Of a DNA stretch of 64,000 bases, positions 25,497 to 34,097 are shown piece by piece. How positions within the stretch are numbered: position 1 is the first letter of the stretch; every line of letters starts with the position of its first letter. The notes beneath the pieces were generated by a model. That model had not been told where the DNA came from. It ran no database searches and saw only the letters and a program-made list of their open reading frames with translations. The position numbers and the translations under genes are program-made. The DNA comes from Acuticoccus yangtzensis (lineage in GTDB: Bacteria > Pseudomonadota > Alphaproteobacteria > Rhizobiales > Amorphaceae): the NCBI RefSeq assembly GCF_001927245.1, contig NZ_MJUX01000006.1, positions 124,001 through 188,000 of the forward strand, in the 5' to 3' direction.

Positions 25497-26300
25497 ATGA
25501 CACGAGTTCGTATGGCAGTTTTTGCAGCGGCACTCGCCTTCGTGCCGTTGGGCTTCGCTCCGGCGCAGGCCGACGTGAAGGTCGATGCGACATACGAAAT
25601 CTCCATCGCCGGCTGGGGGATCGCCCGCGCCACGCTCGACTTCACGCTCGACAAGCAAGGGCGCTACGAGGCCGATCTCTTCATGCGCCCCAAGGGTGTG
25701 GCGACGATCGTCACCGCCGTTCGCACGACGGTGACGGCGAAGGGAAGCGCCACCCGCGGCCGCGTTCTGCCGTCCAACTACACGGTGAGCGCCGAGGAGA
25801 TTAACCGGCCGGTCAGTGTGTCGATGCAGATGGCCTCGGGCAACGTGTCGGCGCTGCGGGCGCGGCCGCCTCTGCGCGAGCGGCCAGGCCGCGTTCCGGT
25901 GACCAATGCGCACCGCCGCGGTATCGTCGACCCGCTGTCCTCCGGCCTGATGCCGGCCCAGGCGGCGGACGCGCGCGACGCATGTGACAACACGCTGCAG
26001 ATTTTCGACGGCTGGACCCGCTACGACGTGAAGCTCTACTACAAGGGCCGTCGCAACGTTCAGGCCGAGGGTTTTTCGGGCACCGCCTCGGTATGCGGGG
26101 CGCGCTGGGTGCCGGTGGCCGGTCACCGCCCGCAGAAGCCCGAGGTGCAGTACCTCGCCCGGAACAAGGCGCTCGAGGTCACCATGGTGCCGCTGACGGG
26201 AACGGGCTATGCCATTCCCTGGGGCGTGAAGATCGGCACACCCAACGGCGAGATCCTGATCGAGCCGAGCGCCTTTTCGGTCACAGGCACCGGCGTCTGA
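25497..26300 (+). CDS. DUF3108-domain periplasmic protein
   Basis: The product of 267 residues has an N-terminal signal peptide (TRVRMAVFAAALAFVPLGFAPAQA-D). It continues with a beta-rich DUF3108 domain: VDATYEISIAGWGIARATLDF, KGVATIVTAVRTTVTAKGS, LPSNYTVSAEE, a region with two conserved cysteines (DARDACDNTLQIFDGWTRYDVKLYY and ASVCGARWVPV), and QYLARNKALEVTMVPL near the end. DUF3108 proteins are conserved in Rhizobiales upstream of rpmB or beside it; function unknown. I chose the ATG at 25497 because it follows GGGGAGTGCG and starts the signal peptide. The frame itself is open from 25428. Confidence 0.88.
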   Translation: MTRVRMAVFAAALAFVPLGFAPAQADVKVDATYEISIAGWGIARATLDFTLDKQGRYEADLFMRPKGVATIVTAVRTTVTAKGSATRGRVLPSNYTVSAEEINRPVSVSMQMASGNVSALRARPPLRERPGRVPVTNAHRRGIVDPLSSGLMPAQAADARDACDNTLQIFDGWTRYDVKLYYKGRRNVQAEGFSGTASVCGARWVPVAGHRPQKPEVQYLARNKALEVTMVPLTGTGYAIPWGVKIGTPNGEILIEPSAFSVTGTGV

Positions 26301-26482
26301 GGCGGTGCGTGAGGCGGTGCGGGGGGGTGCATCGGCGCGCCGCTGGCACTATGAGACTTTCATTGCGGCATCGGCGACCCCAGCTTCTGGCGGCCACCAT
26401 GCCCATCATCACCGGCGCCACAAACGCCTGACAATCACCGTGCCGGCGGCCCTCTGCCGGCATCTGCTCGGGGACACACGTC

Positions 26483-29400
26483 GTGACTGCCGCCAGCCCC
26501 CTCCTCCACCGCGCCGAGCGCTCGCGCAACGTGACGGCGGTGCTGGGCCCCACCAATACGGGCAAGACCCACCTCGCCATCGACAGAATGCTGGCCCGCC
26601 GCACCGGGCTCATCGGCCTGCCGCTGCGCCTTCTGGCGCGCGAGGTCTATGGGCGCGTGGTCGGCCGCATCGGGCCCGACGCGGTCGCCCTCGTCACCGG
26701 CGAGGAGAAGATCATTCCGCCGGGGGCGCGCTATTACGTCGCGACCGTCGAGGCGATGCCGCTCGACCTGAAGCCGGAATTCGTCGCGATCGACGAGGTG
26801 CAGCTCGCCGCCGACCTCGAACGGGGCCGCGTCTTCACCGACCGCATCCTGAGGGTGCGCGGCCAGTACGAGACGTTGCTCCTCGGCGCGCTGACGGCCC
26901 GCAACCTCCTCGAGAAGCTGCTGCCGGGGCTCAACGTGGTCACCCGCCCGCGCATGTCGATGCTGACCTATGCGGGTGAGAAGAAACTCACGCGACTGCC
27001 GCCACGGTCCGCCGTCGTCGCCTTCTCGGCCGGTGAGGTCTACGCCATCGCCGAGCTGATGCGCCGCCAGCGGGGCGGCTCGGCCATCGTCATGGGCGCG
27101 CTCTCGCCGCGCACGCGCAACGCCCAGGTGGAGCTGTTCCAGTCCGGCGACGTGGACTTCCTCATCGCCACCGACGCGATCGGCATGGGGCTGAACCTCG
27201 ACGTCGATCACGTCGCCTTCGCGGCCGCGCGCAAGTTCGACGGGTACCAGTACCGCAACCTCAATCCGGGCGAGCTCGGCCAGATCGCGGGCCGCGCCGG
27301 GCGGCACACGCGCGACGGCACCTTCGGCGTGACGGGCCGCGTGGCCCCGTTCGAGGACAGCCTGGTCGAAGCGTTGGAGACGCACGCCTTCCAGCCGGCG
27401 AAAGTTTTTCAGTGGCGCAATCCGGCGCTGGACTTCTCGTCCGTGCCGGCCTTGCGCGCCTCGCTGGACGATCCGCCGAACGAGGACGGGCTCACCAAAG
27501 CGCCCCCGGCGGACGACCAGCGCGCGCTGGAGCATGCGGCCAAAAGCCCCGAGATCATGGACCTTGCGGACAGTCCGGCACGTGTCGAGCGGCTGTGGGA
27601 GGTCTGCCAGGTTCCGGACTACCGCAAGATCGCGCCGGCCAACCACGCGGACCTGATCCTGACGCTCTACGGCTTCCTCGTCACGGAAAAGACCATCCCT
27701 GACGACTGGATCGCGCGACAAGTGCGCTACGCAGACAGGACAGACGGTGATATCGACACCCTGTCGAACCGGATTGCGCACATTCGGACCTGGACATTCG
27801 TCGCCAATCGTAATGATTGGCTTGGCGACCCGGCCGAATGGCGCGAAACGACGAGAAAAGTTGAGGATCGCTTGTCGGACGCTCTCCATGAGCGTTTGAT
27901 GCAGCGGTTTGTCGATCGGCGCACCAGCGTCCTGATGAAGCGGTTACGAGAGAATGCGATGCTGGAATCCGAAGTGAACGACGCGGGAGACGTGATGGTG
28001 GAAGGCCAGCACGTCGGGTCGCTGCACGGGTTCCGTTTCCAGGCCGACACGTCGGCGGACGACCCGCGGGATGCGAAAGCACTCCGCGCGGCGGCCTCCA
28101 AGGCGCTCGCCAAGGAGATGGAACGCCGGGCCGACAAGGTGGCGGCTGCGCCCGACACGGCGATGACGCTCGGCTCTGACGCGGCGATCCGCTGGCAGGG
28201 CGCGGTGATCGCCAAGGTGGTGGCGAGCGACGACACGCTGAAGCCCAACGCCGTGCTTCTGGCCGACGACATGCTGCCCGCTCCCTCGCGCGAGAAGGTG
28301 CACGCGCGGCTGACGCAGTGGCTGGGCGCGCACATCGGCACGCAGTTGAAGCCGCTGTTCGATCTGCGCGATGCCGAGACGCTGGACGGCGGGGCGCGCG
28401 GCCTCGCCTATCGCCTGTCCGAGCAGCTCGGGTCGATCGAGCGGACCGAGGTGGCCGACGAGGCGAAGGCGCTGGACCAGACGGCGCGTGCTGGGCTTCG
28501 GGCGCTGGGTGTGCGTTTCGGCGCCTATCACATCTTCGTCCCGGCCCTGTTGAAGCCGGCGCCGAGCCAGCTCATGGCGCTCCTCTGGGCGCTGAAGAAC
28601 GCCGACCTCGACGTTCCGGGGTTGACCGACGTGCCGCAGCTCTCCGCATCGGGCCGCACCTCCATCACGCTCGACCCGGATGTGCCGAAGCCGCTCTACC
28701 AGGTCGTCGGCTTCCGCCCGTGCGGGCCGCGCGCGGTTCGGATCGACATTCTGGAGCGGCTGGCCGATCAGATCCGCCCGCTCGTCGCCTGGCGGCCGGG
28801 GCCGGATGCGGGCGACCCGCCTCCGGGCGCCGTGCCCCAGGGCGGCGGCTTCCTCGTCACCGTGGCGATGACGTCGCTGCTCGGCTGCTCGGGCGAGGAC
28901 TTCGCGGCGATCTTGACGTCGCTCGGCTACCGTGTGGACCGGCACGAGGCCAACGCCGCGGAGCGCGATGCGCTGAAGGCCGCGAACGAGATCCGCTCCA
29001 AGGCGGCGCGTCAGGCCGAGCGCGGGGCGCGCCCCGTTCCGGTGCCGATCCGCGTGGCGTCGGCCCCTGTGCCGCCGGCCCCCGGCAGCGCACCGGCAAC
29101 GGAGCCCGCGGCCGATCCTGCGGCGCCTGCGGCGGATCCGTCAGCCGAGGCTGCAGCGCCTGCGTCCGAGGTGTCAGCAGCCGGCGAGACGACGAGCGAG
29201 ACCGCGCCGACCGCCGACACGGCGGACACGGCCGCCGGCGAACCGGCAACCGAGGCGCGCCCTCACGCCGAGAGCACCCACGCCGACAGCATCGGCGGCG
29301 ACGCGGCGGCAACCGAGACGCAAGGCGCTGCGCCGGACGAGACGGTGGCTGGCACCGAAGCGGCCCATGGCGAGGAGACGGCGGTTGCGCCTGCCGACGC

Positions 29401-30091
29401 GGCGGCACCGGACCAGTCCGGCGCCCCGTTGTCCGGCGAGGAAGCGGCGCCTGGTGCTGACGCGGCCGAGAGCGGCGAGACGGCAGAGGCCGCGCCGGCC
29501 GATCCCGCCGGCGCCGAGGAGACCTCCGGCGCTGCCGAGCCCGCCGCAGACGCCGCCGAGCCCGAAGTGGTGCTCGTCGAGGTTTGGCGTGTTCCGCGGC
29601 ATCATCGCGGCGACCAGCAGCGGCGACGTCGCGGCAAGCCCGGCGAGTCCCAGGGCGGAGGCCGCGGGCGGGGGCAGCAGGAAGGACGCCGACGCGGCGG
29701 GCCGGACAACCGTGGTCCCGCTGAACGAGGCGGTGAACGAGGTGGCCAGGGCGGCGGTCGTCCGCACGGCGACCGGCCGGCGGCGGCCGCAGGTGGTGCC
29801 GAGGCGGGTGGCGAGGCGGGCGCAGCGGCGCACGGCCTCTCCCCCGAGGCCCGCGCACCCCACGGTGATCATCCGCGCGGCGACCATCCTCGTGGGGATC
29901 ATCCTCGGGGCGACCATCCTCGTGGCGATCATCCGCGCGGGAAGGGCAAGAAGCGCGGAAAGGGCGGCAAAGACACCCAGCAGCCCGTGCGCGACACCCG
30001 CCCGCCGAAGCGCGAGCGCGAGGCGGACCCGGACTCGCCCTTCGCCAAGCTCGCCGCGCTGAAGGAGCAGATGGAGAAGCGCGATCGCTGA
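26483..30091 (+). CDS. SUV3-like DEAD/DExH RNA helicase with a long repetitive tail
   Basis: The 1202-residue protein starts at a GTG. Residues 10-440 are the SUV3-type helicase core: Walker A GPTNTGKTH, LPLRLLAREVY, VTGEEKIIPP, the DEVQ box (FVAIDEVQLAAD), LLGALTARN, then GALSPRTRNAQVELF, FLIATDAIGMGLNLD and GQIAGRAGRHTRDGTFG. Residues about 440-860 are an alpha-helical domain conserved in alphaproteobacterial homologues (IARQVRYADRTDGDIDTLSNRIAHIRTWTFVANR). From about 860 the sequence is disordered: Ala/Pro/Glu/Thr-rich to 1030, then an Arg/Gly-rich section, then five DHPRG repeats and a KGKKRGKGGKD segment. Mitochondrial SUV3 is the helicase of the RNA degradasome. A degradasome-like role here is an inference. 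Confidence 0.92.
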   Translation: MTAASPLLHRAERSRNVTAVLGPTNTGKTHLAIDRMLARRTGLIGLPLRLLAREVYGRVVGRIGPDAVALVTGEEKIIPPGARYYVATVEAMPLDLKPEFVAIDEVQLAADLERGRVFTDRILRVRGQYETLLLGALTARNLLEKLLPGLNVVTRPRMSMLTYAGEKKLTRLPPRSAVVAFSAGEVYAIAELMRRQRGGSAIVMGALSPRTRNAQVELFQSGDVDFLIATDAIGMGLNLDVDHVAFAAARKFDGYQYRNLNPGELGQIAGRAGRHTRDGTFGVTGRVAPFEDSLVEALETHAFQPAKVFQWRNPALDFSSVPALRASLDDPPNEDGLTKAPPADDQRALEHAAKSPEIMDLADSPARVERLWEVCQVPDYRKIAPANHADLILTLYGFLVTEKTIPDDWIARQVRYADRTDGDIDTLSNRIAHIRTWTFVANRNDWLGDPAEWRETTRKVEDRLSDALHERLMQRFVDRRTSVLMKRLRENAMLESEVNDAGDVMVEGQHVGSLHGFRFQADTSADDPRDAKALRAAASKALAKEMERRADKVAAAPDTAMTLGSDAAIRWQGAVIAKVVASDDTLKPNAVLLADDMLPAPSREKVHARLTQWLGAHIGTQLKPLFDLRDAETLDGGARGLAYRLSEQLGSIERTEVADEAKALDQTARAGLRALGVRFGAYHIFVPALLKPAPSQLMALLWALKNADLDVPGLTDVPQLSASGRTSITLDPDVPKPLYQVVGFRPCGPRAVRIDILERLADQIRPLVAWRPGPDAGDPPPGAVPQGGGFLVTVAMTSLLGCSGEDFAAILTSLGYRVDRHEANAAERDALKAANEIRSKAARQAERGARPVPVPIRVASAPVPPAPGSAPATEPAADPAAPAADPSAEAAAPASEVSAAGETTSETAPTADTADTAAGEPATEARPHAESTHADSIGGDAAATETQGAAPDETVAGTEAAHGEETAVAPADAAAPDQSGAPLSGEEAAPGADAAESGETAEAAPADPAGAEETSGAAEPAADAAEPEVVLVEVWRVPRHHRGDQQRRRRGKPGESQGGGRGRGQQEGRRRGGPDNRGPAERGGERGGQGGGRPHGDRPAAAAGGAEAGGEAGAAAHGLSPEARAPHGDHPRGDHPRGDHPRGDHPRGDHPRGKGKKRGKGGKDTQQPVRDTRPPKREREADPDSPFAKLAALKEQMEKRDR
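29867..29941 (+). repeat. Five in-frame 15-bp repeats encoding DHPRG
   Basis: Units start at 29867, 29882, 29897, 29912 and 29927, each encoding Asp-His-Pro-Arg-Gly. The codons vary at third positions between units (GAT/GAC, CGC/CGT/CGG), so the peptide is more conserved than the DNA. Confidence 0.9.
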
Positions 30092-30371
30092 GGACGAAAG
30101 CGGCGGGCAGCGCCTCGACAAGTGGCTCTGCTACGCCCGCTTCGCCAAGACGCGCACCGTCGCCCAGGCGCTGGTCGAGGGCGGCAAGGTGCGCCTCAAT
30201 CGCGAAAAGATCACGTCGTCGAGCCGGCTGGTGCGGGCGGGCGACGTGTTGACGATCCGCCTGCCGCGCGACGTGAAGGTGGTGCGGGTCACGGGGTTCT
30301 CGGACCGGCGCGTGTCCCCGCCCGAAACCGCAGGGCTTTACCAACCCGTCGTCACCGAAGGCGAGGATTGA
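30084..30371 (+). CDS. S4-domain RNA-binding protein without a canonical start codon
   Basis: The frame encodes a small S4 RNA-binding domain: [51 protein letters not shown] and [16 protein letters not shown], as in Hsp15-like (HslR) proteins. It is open from 30063 (stop just before, at 30060) to 30371, overlapping the last 29 bases of the helicase gene in the +1 frame. No ATG, GTG or TTG occurs before 30189, which is inside the domain. The first near-cognate start is ATC at 30084, seven bases after GGAG. Translation may use this ATC, may be a +1-frameshift fusion to the helicase, or the start may hide a sequence error. The family often follows this helicase in Rhizobiales. Confidence 0.8.
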   Translation: MAEDESGGQRLDKWLCYARFAKTRTVAQALVEGGKVRLNREKITSSSRLVRAGDVLTIRLPRDVKVVRVTGFSDRRVSPPETAGLYQPVVTEGED

Positions 30372-30504
30372 GCCGCTTAGAGCCCCCTTCCCCGCCGGCA
30401 TCCTCGCCCGCTGCAACACTGCGTTGCCGTGCCGAAGCGCATGGCGGCGCTTGTGCCGGACGCGCGAACGCCCTAATCCAACGCGCATAGAAGGAGTTTG
30501 TGAA

Positions 30505-30843
30505 GTGACGTACATCGTCGGCGACGCATGCATCAAATGCAAGTACACCGACTGCGTGGAAGTGTGCCCGGTGGACTGCTTCTACGAAGGCGAGAACATG
30601 CTCGTGATCCATCCTGACGAGTGCATCGACTGCGGGGTGTGCGAGCCGGAGTGCCCGATCGACGCGATCAAGCCGGACACCGAGCCGGGCACCGAGCCGT
30701 GGGTGGAGCTCAATCGCAAATATGCGGAGTCCTGGCCCAACATCACCGTCAAGAAGGACCCCTTCCCGGATGCGGACAAGTGGGGTGAGGTGAAGGACAA
30801 GCTGGACACCCACTTCAGCGCCGAGCCGGGCGCCGGCGACTGA
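30505..30843 (+). CDS. fdxA: 7Fe-8S ferredoxin FdxA
   Basis: The 112-residue ferredoxin starts at a GTG ([16 protein letters not shown]) behind AGAAGGAGTTTGTG. Cysteine clusters [18 protein letters not shown] and [16 protein letters not shown] give the [3Fe-4S] plus [4Fe-4S] pattern of the seven-iron FdxA family, with the typical [15 protein letters not shown] between them and an extended C-terminal helix ending KLDTHF. It is cytoplasmic and carries electrons in oxidative metabolism; redox partners are unknown. The frame continues upstream of the GTG (no stop until near 30424), but homology starts at the GTG. The pairing S4-fdxA-CarD is the standard order in Rhizobiales. Confidence 0.96.
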   Translation: MTYIVGDACIKCKYTDCVEVCPVDCFYEGENMLVIHPDECIDCGVCEPECPIDAIKPDTEPGTEPWVELNRKYAESWPNITVKKDPFPDADKWGEVKDKLDTHFSAEPGAGD

Positions 30844-31318
30844 GACCCAGTCAGGATGTGGCGGCGGGAGTCCGAGCGACCGCTGCCGCAAGGATTTGCC
30901 GCCATTGGCGAAACCGGCGCCCCCTCCTCGAGGGCGCGGGCGTGCCGACGTTGGCGGCAGCGGTCACCTGTATCGCGAGCGGACCAGTCAAGACCCCGAG
31001 GTCCTAACAAACCGTTTCAATCGACGGGCGAATTGCGCACGTCACTCGCCCCCCTTCATTTTGGCGGCGGGCTGTGCTATATTGTCAAAATGCCGCGCAC
31101 GTCCAGTTGCGCTCTTTTTGTGCGACCGCGAGGCTAAAGTTGCAGCATCAACAGGAGCGAAGAGTCCGGTTCGGTCGACAGCATGGCGTCGCCCCAACCT
31201 CGCACGTCGAGTTGTAAGCCGCATTTTGTGCCGGGGCGCAAGCCACAGAGGCACGATCCACAAGAACTAGGCACGCAGGTCCATCCGGACCCGTGTTCTC
31301 GAGGAGTACTCAGACCAT
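30844..31318. other. 475-bp gap before the CarD-type gene
   Basis: No gene is supported here. The first half is featureless GC-rich sequence after fdxA. The second half holds an extended -10 promoter candidate (31055-31083) and then about 230 bases of leader. Short open frames across it lack homology-like composition. Confidence 0.6.
31055..31083 (+). promoter_or_regulatory. Extended -10 promoter candidate for the CarD-type gene
   Basis: TTCATT (31055-31060), a 17-bp spacer, then TATATT (31078-31083) with TG one base upstream, the extended -10 form. It would give a leader of about 230 nt before the ATG at 31319. The -35 hexamer is weak. Confidence 0.4.
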
Positions 31319-31918
31319 ATGGCAACGGTGAAGAAGAGCGCCGCTCCCAAGTCGGCGTTCAAGCCGAACGAGCACGTCGTGTATCCGGCGCATGGCGTCG
31401 GCCAAGTACAGGCCATCGAGAAAACGGAGTTCGCGGGGCACCCGCTCGAACTCATCGTGGTGACCTTCCCGAAGGACAAGATGACCCTTCGCGTGCCCAT
31501 CGGTAAAGCCAAATCCGTCGGCATGCGTAAACTGGCCGATGCCGAGACCATGAAAAAGGCTCTCGAAACCGTTGCCGGACGCGCCCGCGTGAAGCGCACC
31601 ATGTGGTCCCGCCGCGCCCAGGAATACGAAGCGAAGATCAACTCCGGCGACCTCATCGCCATCTCCGAAGTCGTCCGCGACCTCTATCGCGCCGAATCGC
31701 AGCCCGAGCAGTCCTATTCCGAGCGTCAGCTCTACGAAGCCGCGCTCGACCGGATGGCCCGCGAAATCGCCGCGATCAACAAGAGCGACGAAGACGAGGC
31801 GATCAAGCTGATCGAGACGCAGCTCGCCAAGAGCCCGAAGCGCGCGGCAAAGACCGATGCCGAAGCGGACGCCGACTCCGAGGACGACGAGGACGAACTG
31901 CACGAGAAGGCGGCCTAA
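31319..31918 (+). CDS. CarD/CdnL-family transcriptional regulator
   Basis: The 199-residue protein has the N-terminal RNA-polymerase-interacting Tudor-like domain (about residues 13-70: AFKPNEHVVYPAHGVGQVQAIEKTEFAG, LIVVTFPKDKMTLRVPI). An alpha-helical DNA-binding domain follows (about 80-165: VKRTMWSRRAQEYEAKINSGDLIAISEVVRDLYRAE, YSERQLYEAALDRMAREIAAI). CdnL-type proteins stabilise open promoter complexes at rRNA and growth-related promoters. In rhizobia this family responds to nutrient state. The C-terminus is an acidic, Asp/Glu-rich tail (about 180-199). RBS GAGGAG precedes the ATG. A hairpin with a T-run follows the gene. Confidence 0.95.
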   Translation: MATVKKSAAPKSAFKPNEHVVYPAHGVGQVQAIEKTEFAGHPLELIVVTFPKDKMTLRVPIGKAKSVGMRKLADAETMKKALETVAGRARVKRTMWSRRAQEYEAKINSGDLIAISEVVRDLYRAESQPEQSYSERQLYEAALDRMAREIAAINKSDEDEAIKLIETQLAKSPKRAAKTDAEADADSEDDEDELHEKAA

Positions 31919-31941
31919 GCCTCTTCCCGGCACCACCTTTC

Positions 31942-31974
31942 GCGGCGGGCATCTTGCCCGCTGCGCATCGTTTT
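31942..31974 (+). terminator. Terminator-like hairpin after the CarD-type gene
   Basis: GCGGCGGGC, loop ATCTT, GCCCGCTGC forms a 9-bp stem with one G-U pair, and TTTT follows six bases later. It lies about 25 bp past the stop codon. Confidence 0.55.
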
Positions 31975-32131
31975 GGCCCGCCTGGCGTGCGGCATCATCA
32001 AAGCGCCATCTTCACCGCCACATATCCACCCGACCTGTTAGAAGGGTGAGAGCACGAGGCGGAGCCGTGGCCGCGATCACCGCAACGCTTTCGCGCGATC
32101 ACCGCACCAAAGGCAAGCGACCGAGCCGACG

Positions 32132-32278
32132 ATGGAAAATCTTCCCGAGTTTCAACCAGCCGCCTACATCATCGCCGGACTGGTTGTTTTGATTTTTCCC
32201 CGTATCCTCAACTACATCGTTGCCGGATACCTCATCTTCCTCGGCGCCTCCGAACTCTGGCCCACCTTGCTGTCCTGA
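32132..32278 (+). CDS. DUF3096-like micro-membrane protein
   Basis: The 48-residue open frame starts MENLPEFQPAAYIIAGLVVL and continues IFPRILNYIVAGYLIFLGASELW. The two short hydrophobic segments and the central F-P-R-x-L-N-Y-I-V motif are those of DUF3096, a small inner-membrane family of unknown function. The coding stretch is richer in A/T than its surroundings. The ribosome site is weak (CGAGCCGACG), so the start is not certain. It stands alone between the CarD gene and the urt operon. Confidence 0.7.
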   Translation: MENLPEFQPAAYIIAGLVVLIFPRILNYIVAGYLIFLGASELWPTLLS

Positions 32279-32649
32279 GGCTGACGGGTCACGCAATCGG
32301 CGCCAAACTTTAACATCCATCCCGATTTTGCACGGGCGACCGGCACGCCGGCCCCAGCGTAGCATCGGCGCGCGCCGCCCCCGCTGCCTCGGGTTACCGC
32401 CTGCCCCGGCTTAACGCCCTGACCAAGCTTAACGCCCGGCATCACGGCCTACGCCTTTCCCACGATCTCCCGCGCGTCACGTTAGCGCTGGCCATGCGCC
32501 GGCCGGATCCGTGCCTGCCGCCCTGCATGGCTGCCATGCAAGGAAACCGCGGACACGCTTGTTCTGGCCGATGGCGGAGCATCCGCGGTGAGAACCAAGG
32601 CCGCGGCCCGGAACGCCGGATAATCCCCGGCGCCGCCACCCACAGCGGC
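32279..32649. other. 371-bp gap past the urt operon
   Basis: No gene is supported. The stretch is GC-rich with a few AT-richer points and holds one clear 17-bp palindrome (32524-32540, given separately). I see no terminator with a U-tract for the urt operon here. Confidence 0.6.
32524..32540. promoter_or_regulatory. 17-bp operator-like palindrome
   Basis: TGCATGG-CTG-CCATGCA has perfect 7-bp arms and a 3-bp centre, in the gap between the DUF3096 gene and the end of urtE. It could be a repressor site or a short hairpin. The regulator is unknown. Confidence 0.4.
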
Positions 32650-33345
32650 CTAAACCGAAACCGCCTTCAACAGCTCGGCCTCCGACAGTTCGCTCTTGCG
32701 GCCGCGCAGCGCCACCGCGCCGCGCTCCATCACCACGAAGGTGTCGGCCAGCCGGTAGGCGAACTGAAAATATTGCTCGACCAGGATGATCGCCATCGTG
32801 CGCTGCTCGCGCAGATATTCGATCACGTCGCCAATCTGGTCGATGATGTTGGGCTGGATGCCCTCGGTCGGCTCGTCGAGCAGCAGCAGCTTGGGCTTGG
32901 TGATCAGCGCCCGCGCGATGGCGAGCTGCTGCTGCTGCCCGCCCGACAGGTCGCCGCCCCGGCGGCCGATCATCTGCTTCAGCACCGGGAAGAGGGTGAA
33001 GATCTCGTCCGGGATGAAGTGCTCTGCGCGCGGCAGGCAGGCGAACCCTGTTTCCAGATTCTCCTTCACCGTCATCAGCGGGAAGATGTCGCGCCCCTGC
33101 GGCACCACGCCGACACCCCGTTTGGCGAGCGCGTAAGGCGGCGGCTTGGCGATGTCCTCGCCGTTCAGCCGGTAGCCGCCGCCCGAGCGGTGGTGGACGC
33201 CGGCGATCGCCTTCAGAAGGCTCGTCTTGCCGACGCCGTTGGTGCCCATCACGCAGGTCACGTCACCCACGGCGGCGTCCATGGAGATGCCGTTGAGGAT
33301 CTGCGATTGGCCGTAGTGCAGGGTCAGGTTGGAGAGCTCCAGCAT
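32650..33345 (-). CDS. urtE: Urea ABC transporter ATPase UrtE
   Basis: UrtE is the second cytoplasmic ATPase of the urea transporter. The 231-residue product has Walker A GTNGVGKTSLLKAI, the Q loop (VVPQGRDIFPLMTVKENLETG), the ABC signature DLSGGQQQQLAIARAL, Walker B LLLLDEPTEGIQPNIIDQIG and the switch His region ILVEQY. The LEP...EGIQPNII form is typical of LivF/UrtE proteins. The start MLELSNLTLHYGQSQIL overlaps the urtD stop by one base (TGATG), so translation is coupled. It is the last gene of the operon. Confidence 0.95.
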   Translation of the reverse strand: MLELSNLTLHYGQSQILNGISMDAAVGDVTCVMGTNGVGKTSLLKAIAGVHHRSGGGYRLNGEDIAKPPPYALAKRGVGVVPQGRDIFPLMTVKENLETGFACLPRAEHFIPDEIFTLFPVLKQMIGRRGGDLSGGQQQQLAIARALITKPKLLLLDEPTEGIQPNIIDQIGDVIEYLREQRTMAIILVEQYFQFAYRLADTFVVMERGAVALRGRKSELSEAELLKAVSV

Positions 33346-34097
33346 CACCTCTCCCCCGAGCGGCCGAGATAGACCTCGATCACGCGCTCGTCGTTGGTCA
33401 CATAGTCCAGCGATCCTTCGGCGAGGACCGAGCCCTCGTGAAGCACCGTCACGCGGCAGTTGAGCTGGCGCACGAACTCCATGTCGTGCTCGACGACGAT
33501 GACGGAGCGCGTCTTGGCGACCTCGCGCAACAGCCGCGTGGTGTGCTCGCGCTCGCCCACGGTCATGCCGGCGGCGGGCTCGTCCACCAGCAGCAATTGC
33601 GGGTCCTGGGCGAGCAGCATGCCGATCTCCAGCCACTGCTTCTGGCCGTGGCTGAGCTCGCCGGACTTGCGGCCGAGCTCGGAGGTCAGGCCGATCTCGC
33701 GCGCCAGCTCCTCGACACGGGTGACGTCCGGCTCGGTGCGGCGGTAGAACAGCGTGGCGAAGGTGGTGCGCGGGTTCTTCAGCGCCATGATGAGGTTCTC
33801 GAAGACGCTCTGGTCCTCGAACACCGTGGGGCGCTGGAACTTGCGGCCGATGCCGAGGCGCGCGATCTCCGCCTCGCTCTTCTTCAACAGCGAGATATTG
33901 TGCTCGCCCCAGGTCACGCGGCCTTTGTCGGGCCGGGTCTTGCCGGTGACGATGTCCATGAACGTCGTCTTCCCGGCGCCGTTCGGGCCGATGATGGCGC
34001 GCAGCGAGGCCGGCTCGATCTCGAACGAGAGATCGTTGATGGCCTTGAACCCGTCGAAGGAGACCGAGACGCCGGCGACTTCCAGGAGCGCGCTCAT
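33345..34097 (-). CDS. urtD: Urea ABC transporter ATPase UrtD
   Basis: UrtD pairs with UrtE. The 250-residue product has Walker A GPNGAGKTTFMDIV, the LivG/UrtD-type motif GIGRKFQRPTVFEDQSVFENL, signature GELSHGQKQWLEIGMLL, Walker B LLLVDEPAAGMTVGE and H-loop VIVVEHDMEFVRQL. The K-P-R-T-T-F insertion after the Q loop is typical of UrtD. The ATG at 34097 overlaps the urtC stop by four bases. The open frame continues upstream in urtC sequence, which is not coding for this gene. Confidence 0.95.
   Translation of the reverse strand: MSALLEVAGVSVSFDGFKAINDLSFEIEPASLRAIIGPNGAGKTTFMDIVTGKTRPDKGRVTWGEHNISLLKKSEAEIARLGIGRKFQRPTVFEDQSVFENLIMALKNPRTTFATLFYRRTEPDVTRVEELAREIGLTSELGRKSGELSHGQKQWLEIGMLLAQDPQLLLVDEPAAGMTVGEREHTTRLLREVAKTRSVIVVEHDMEFVRQLNCRVTVLHEGSVLAEGSLDYVTNDERVIEVYLGRSGER

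Noticed and set aside
29867-29941. Regularly spaced repeats as a possible CRISPR
   Set aside because: Units are contiguous, 15 bp long, in frame and codon-varied, with no spacers or cas genes. They are a coding repeat.
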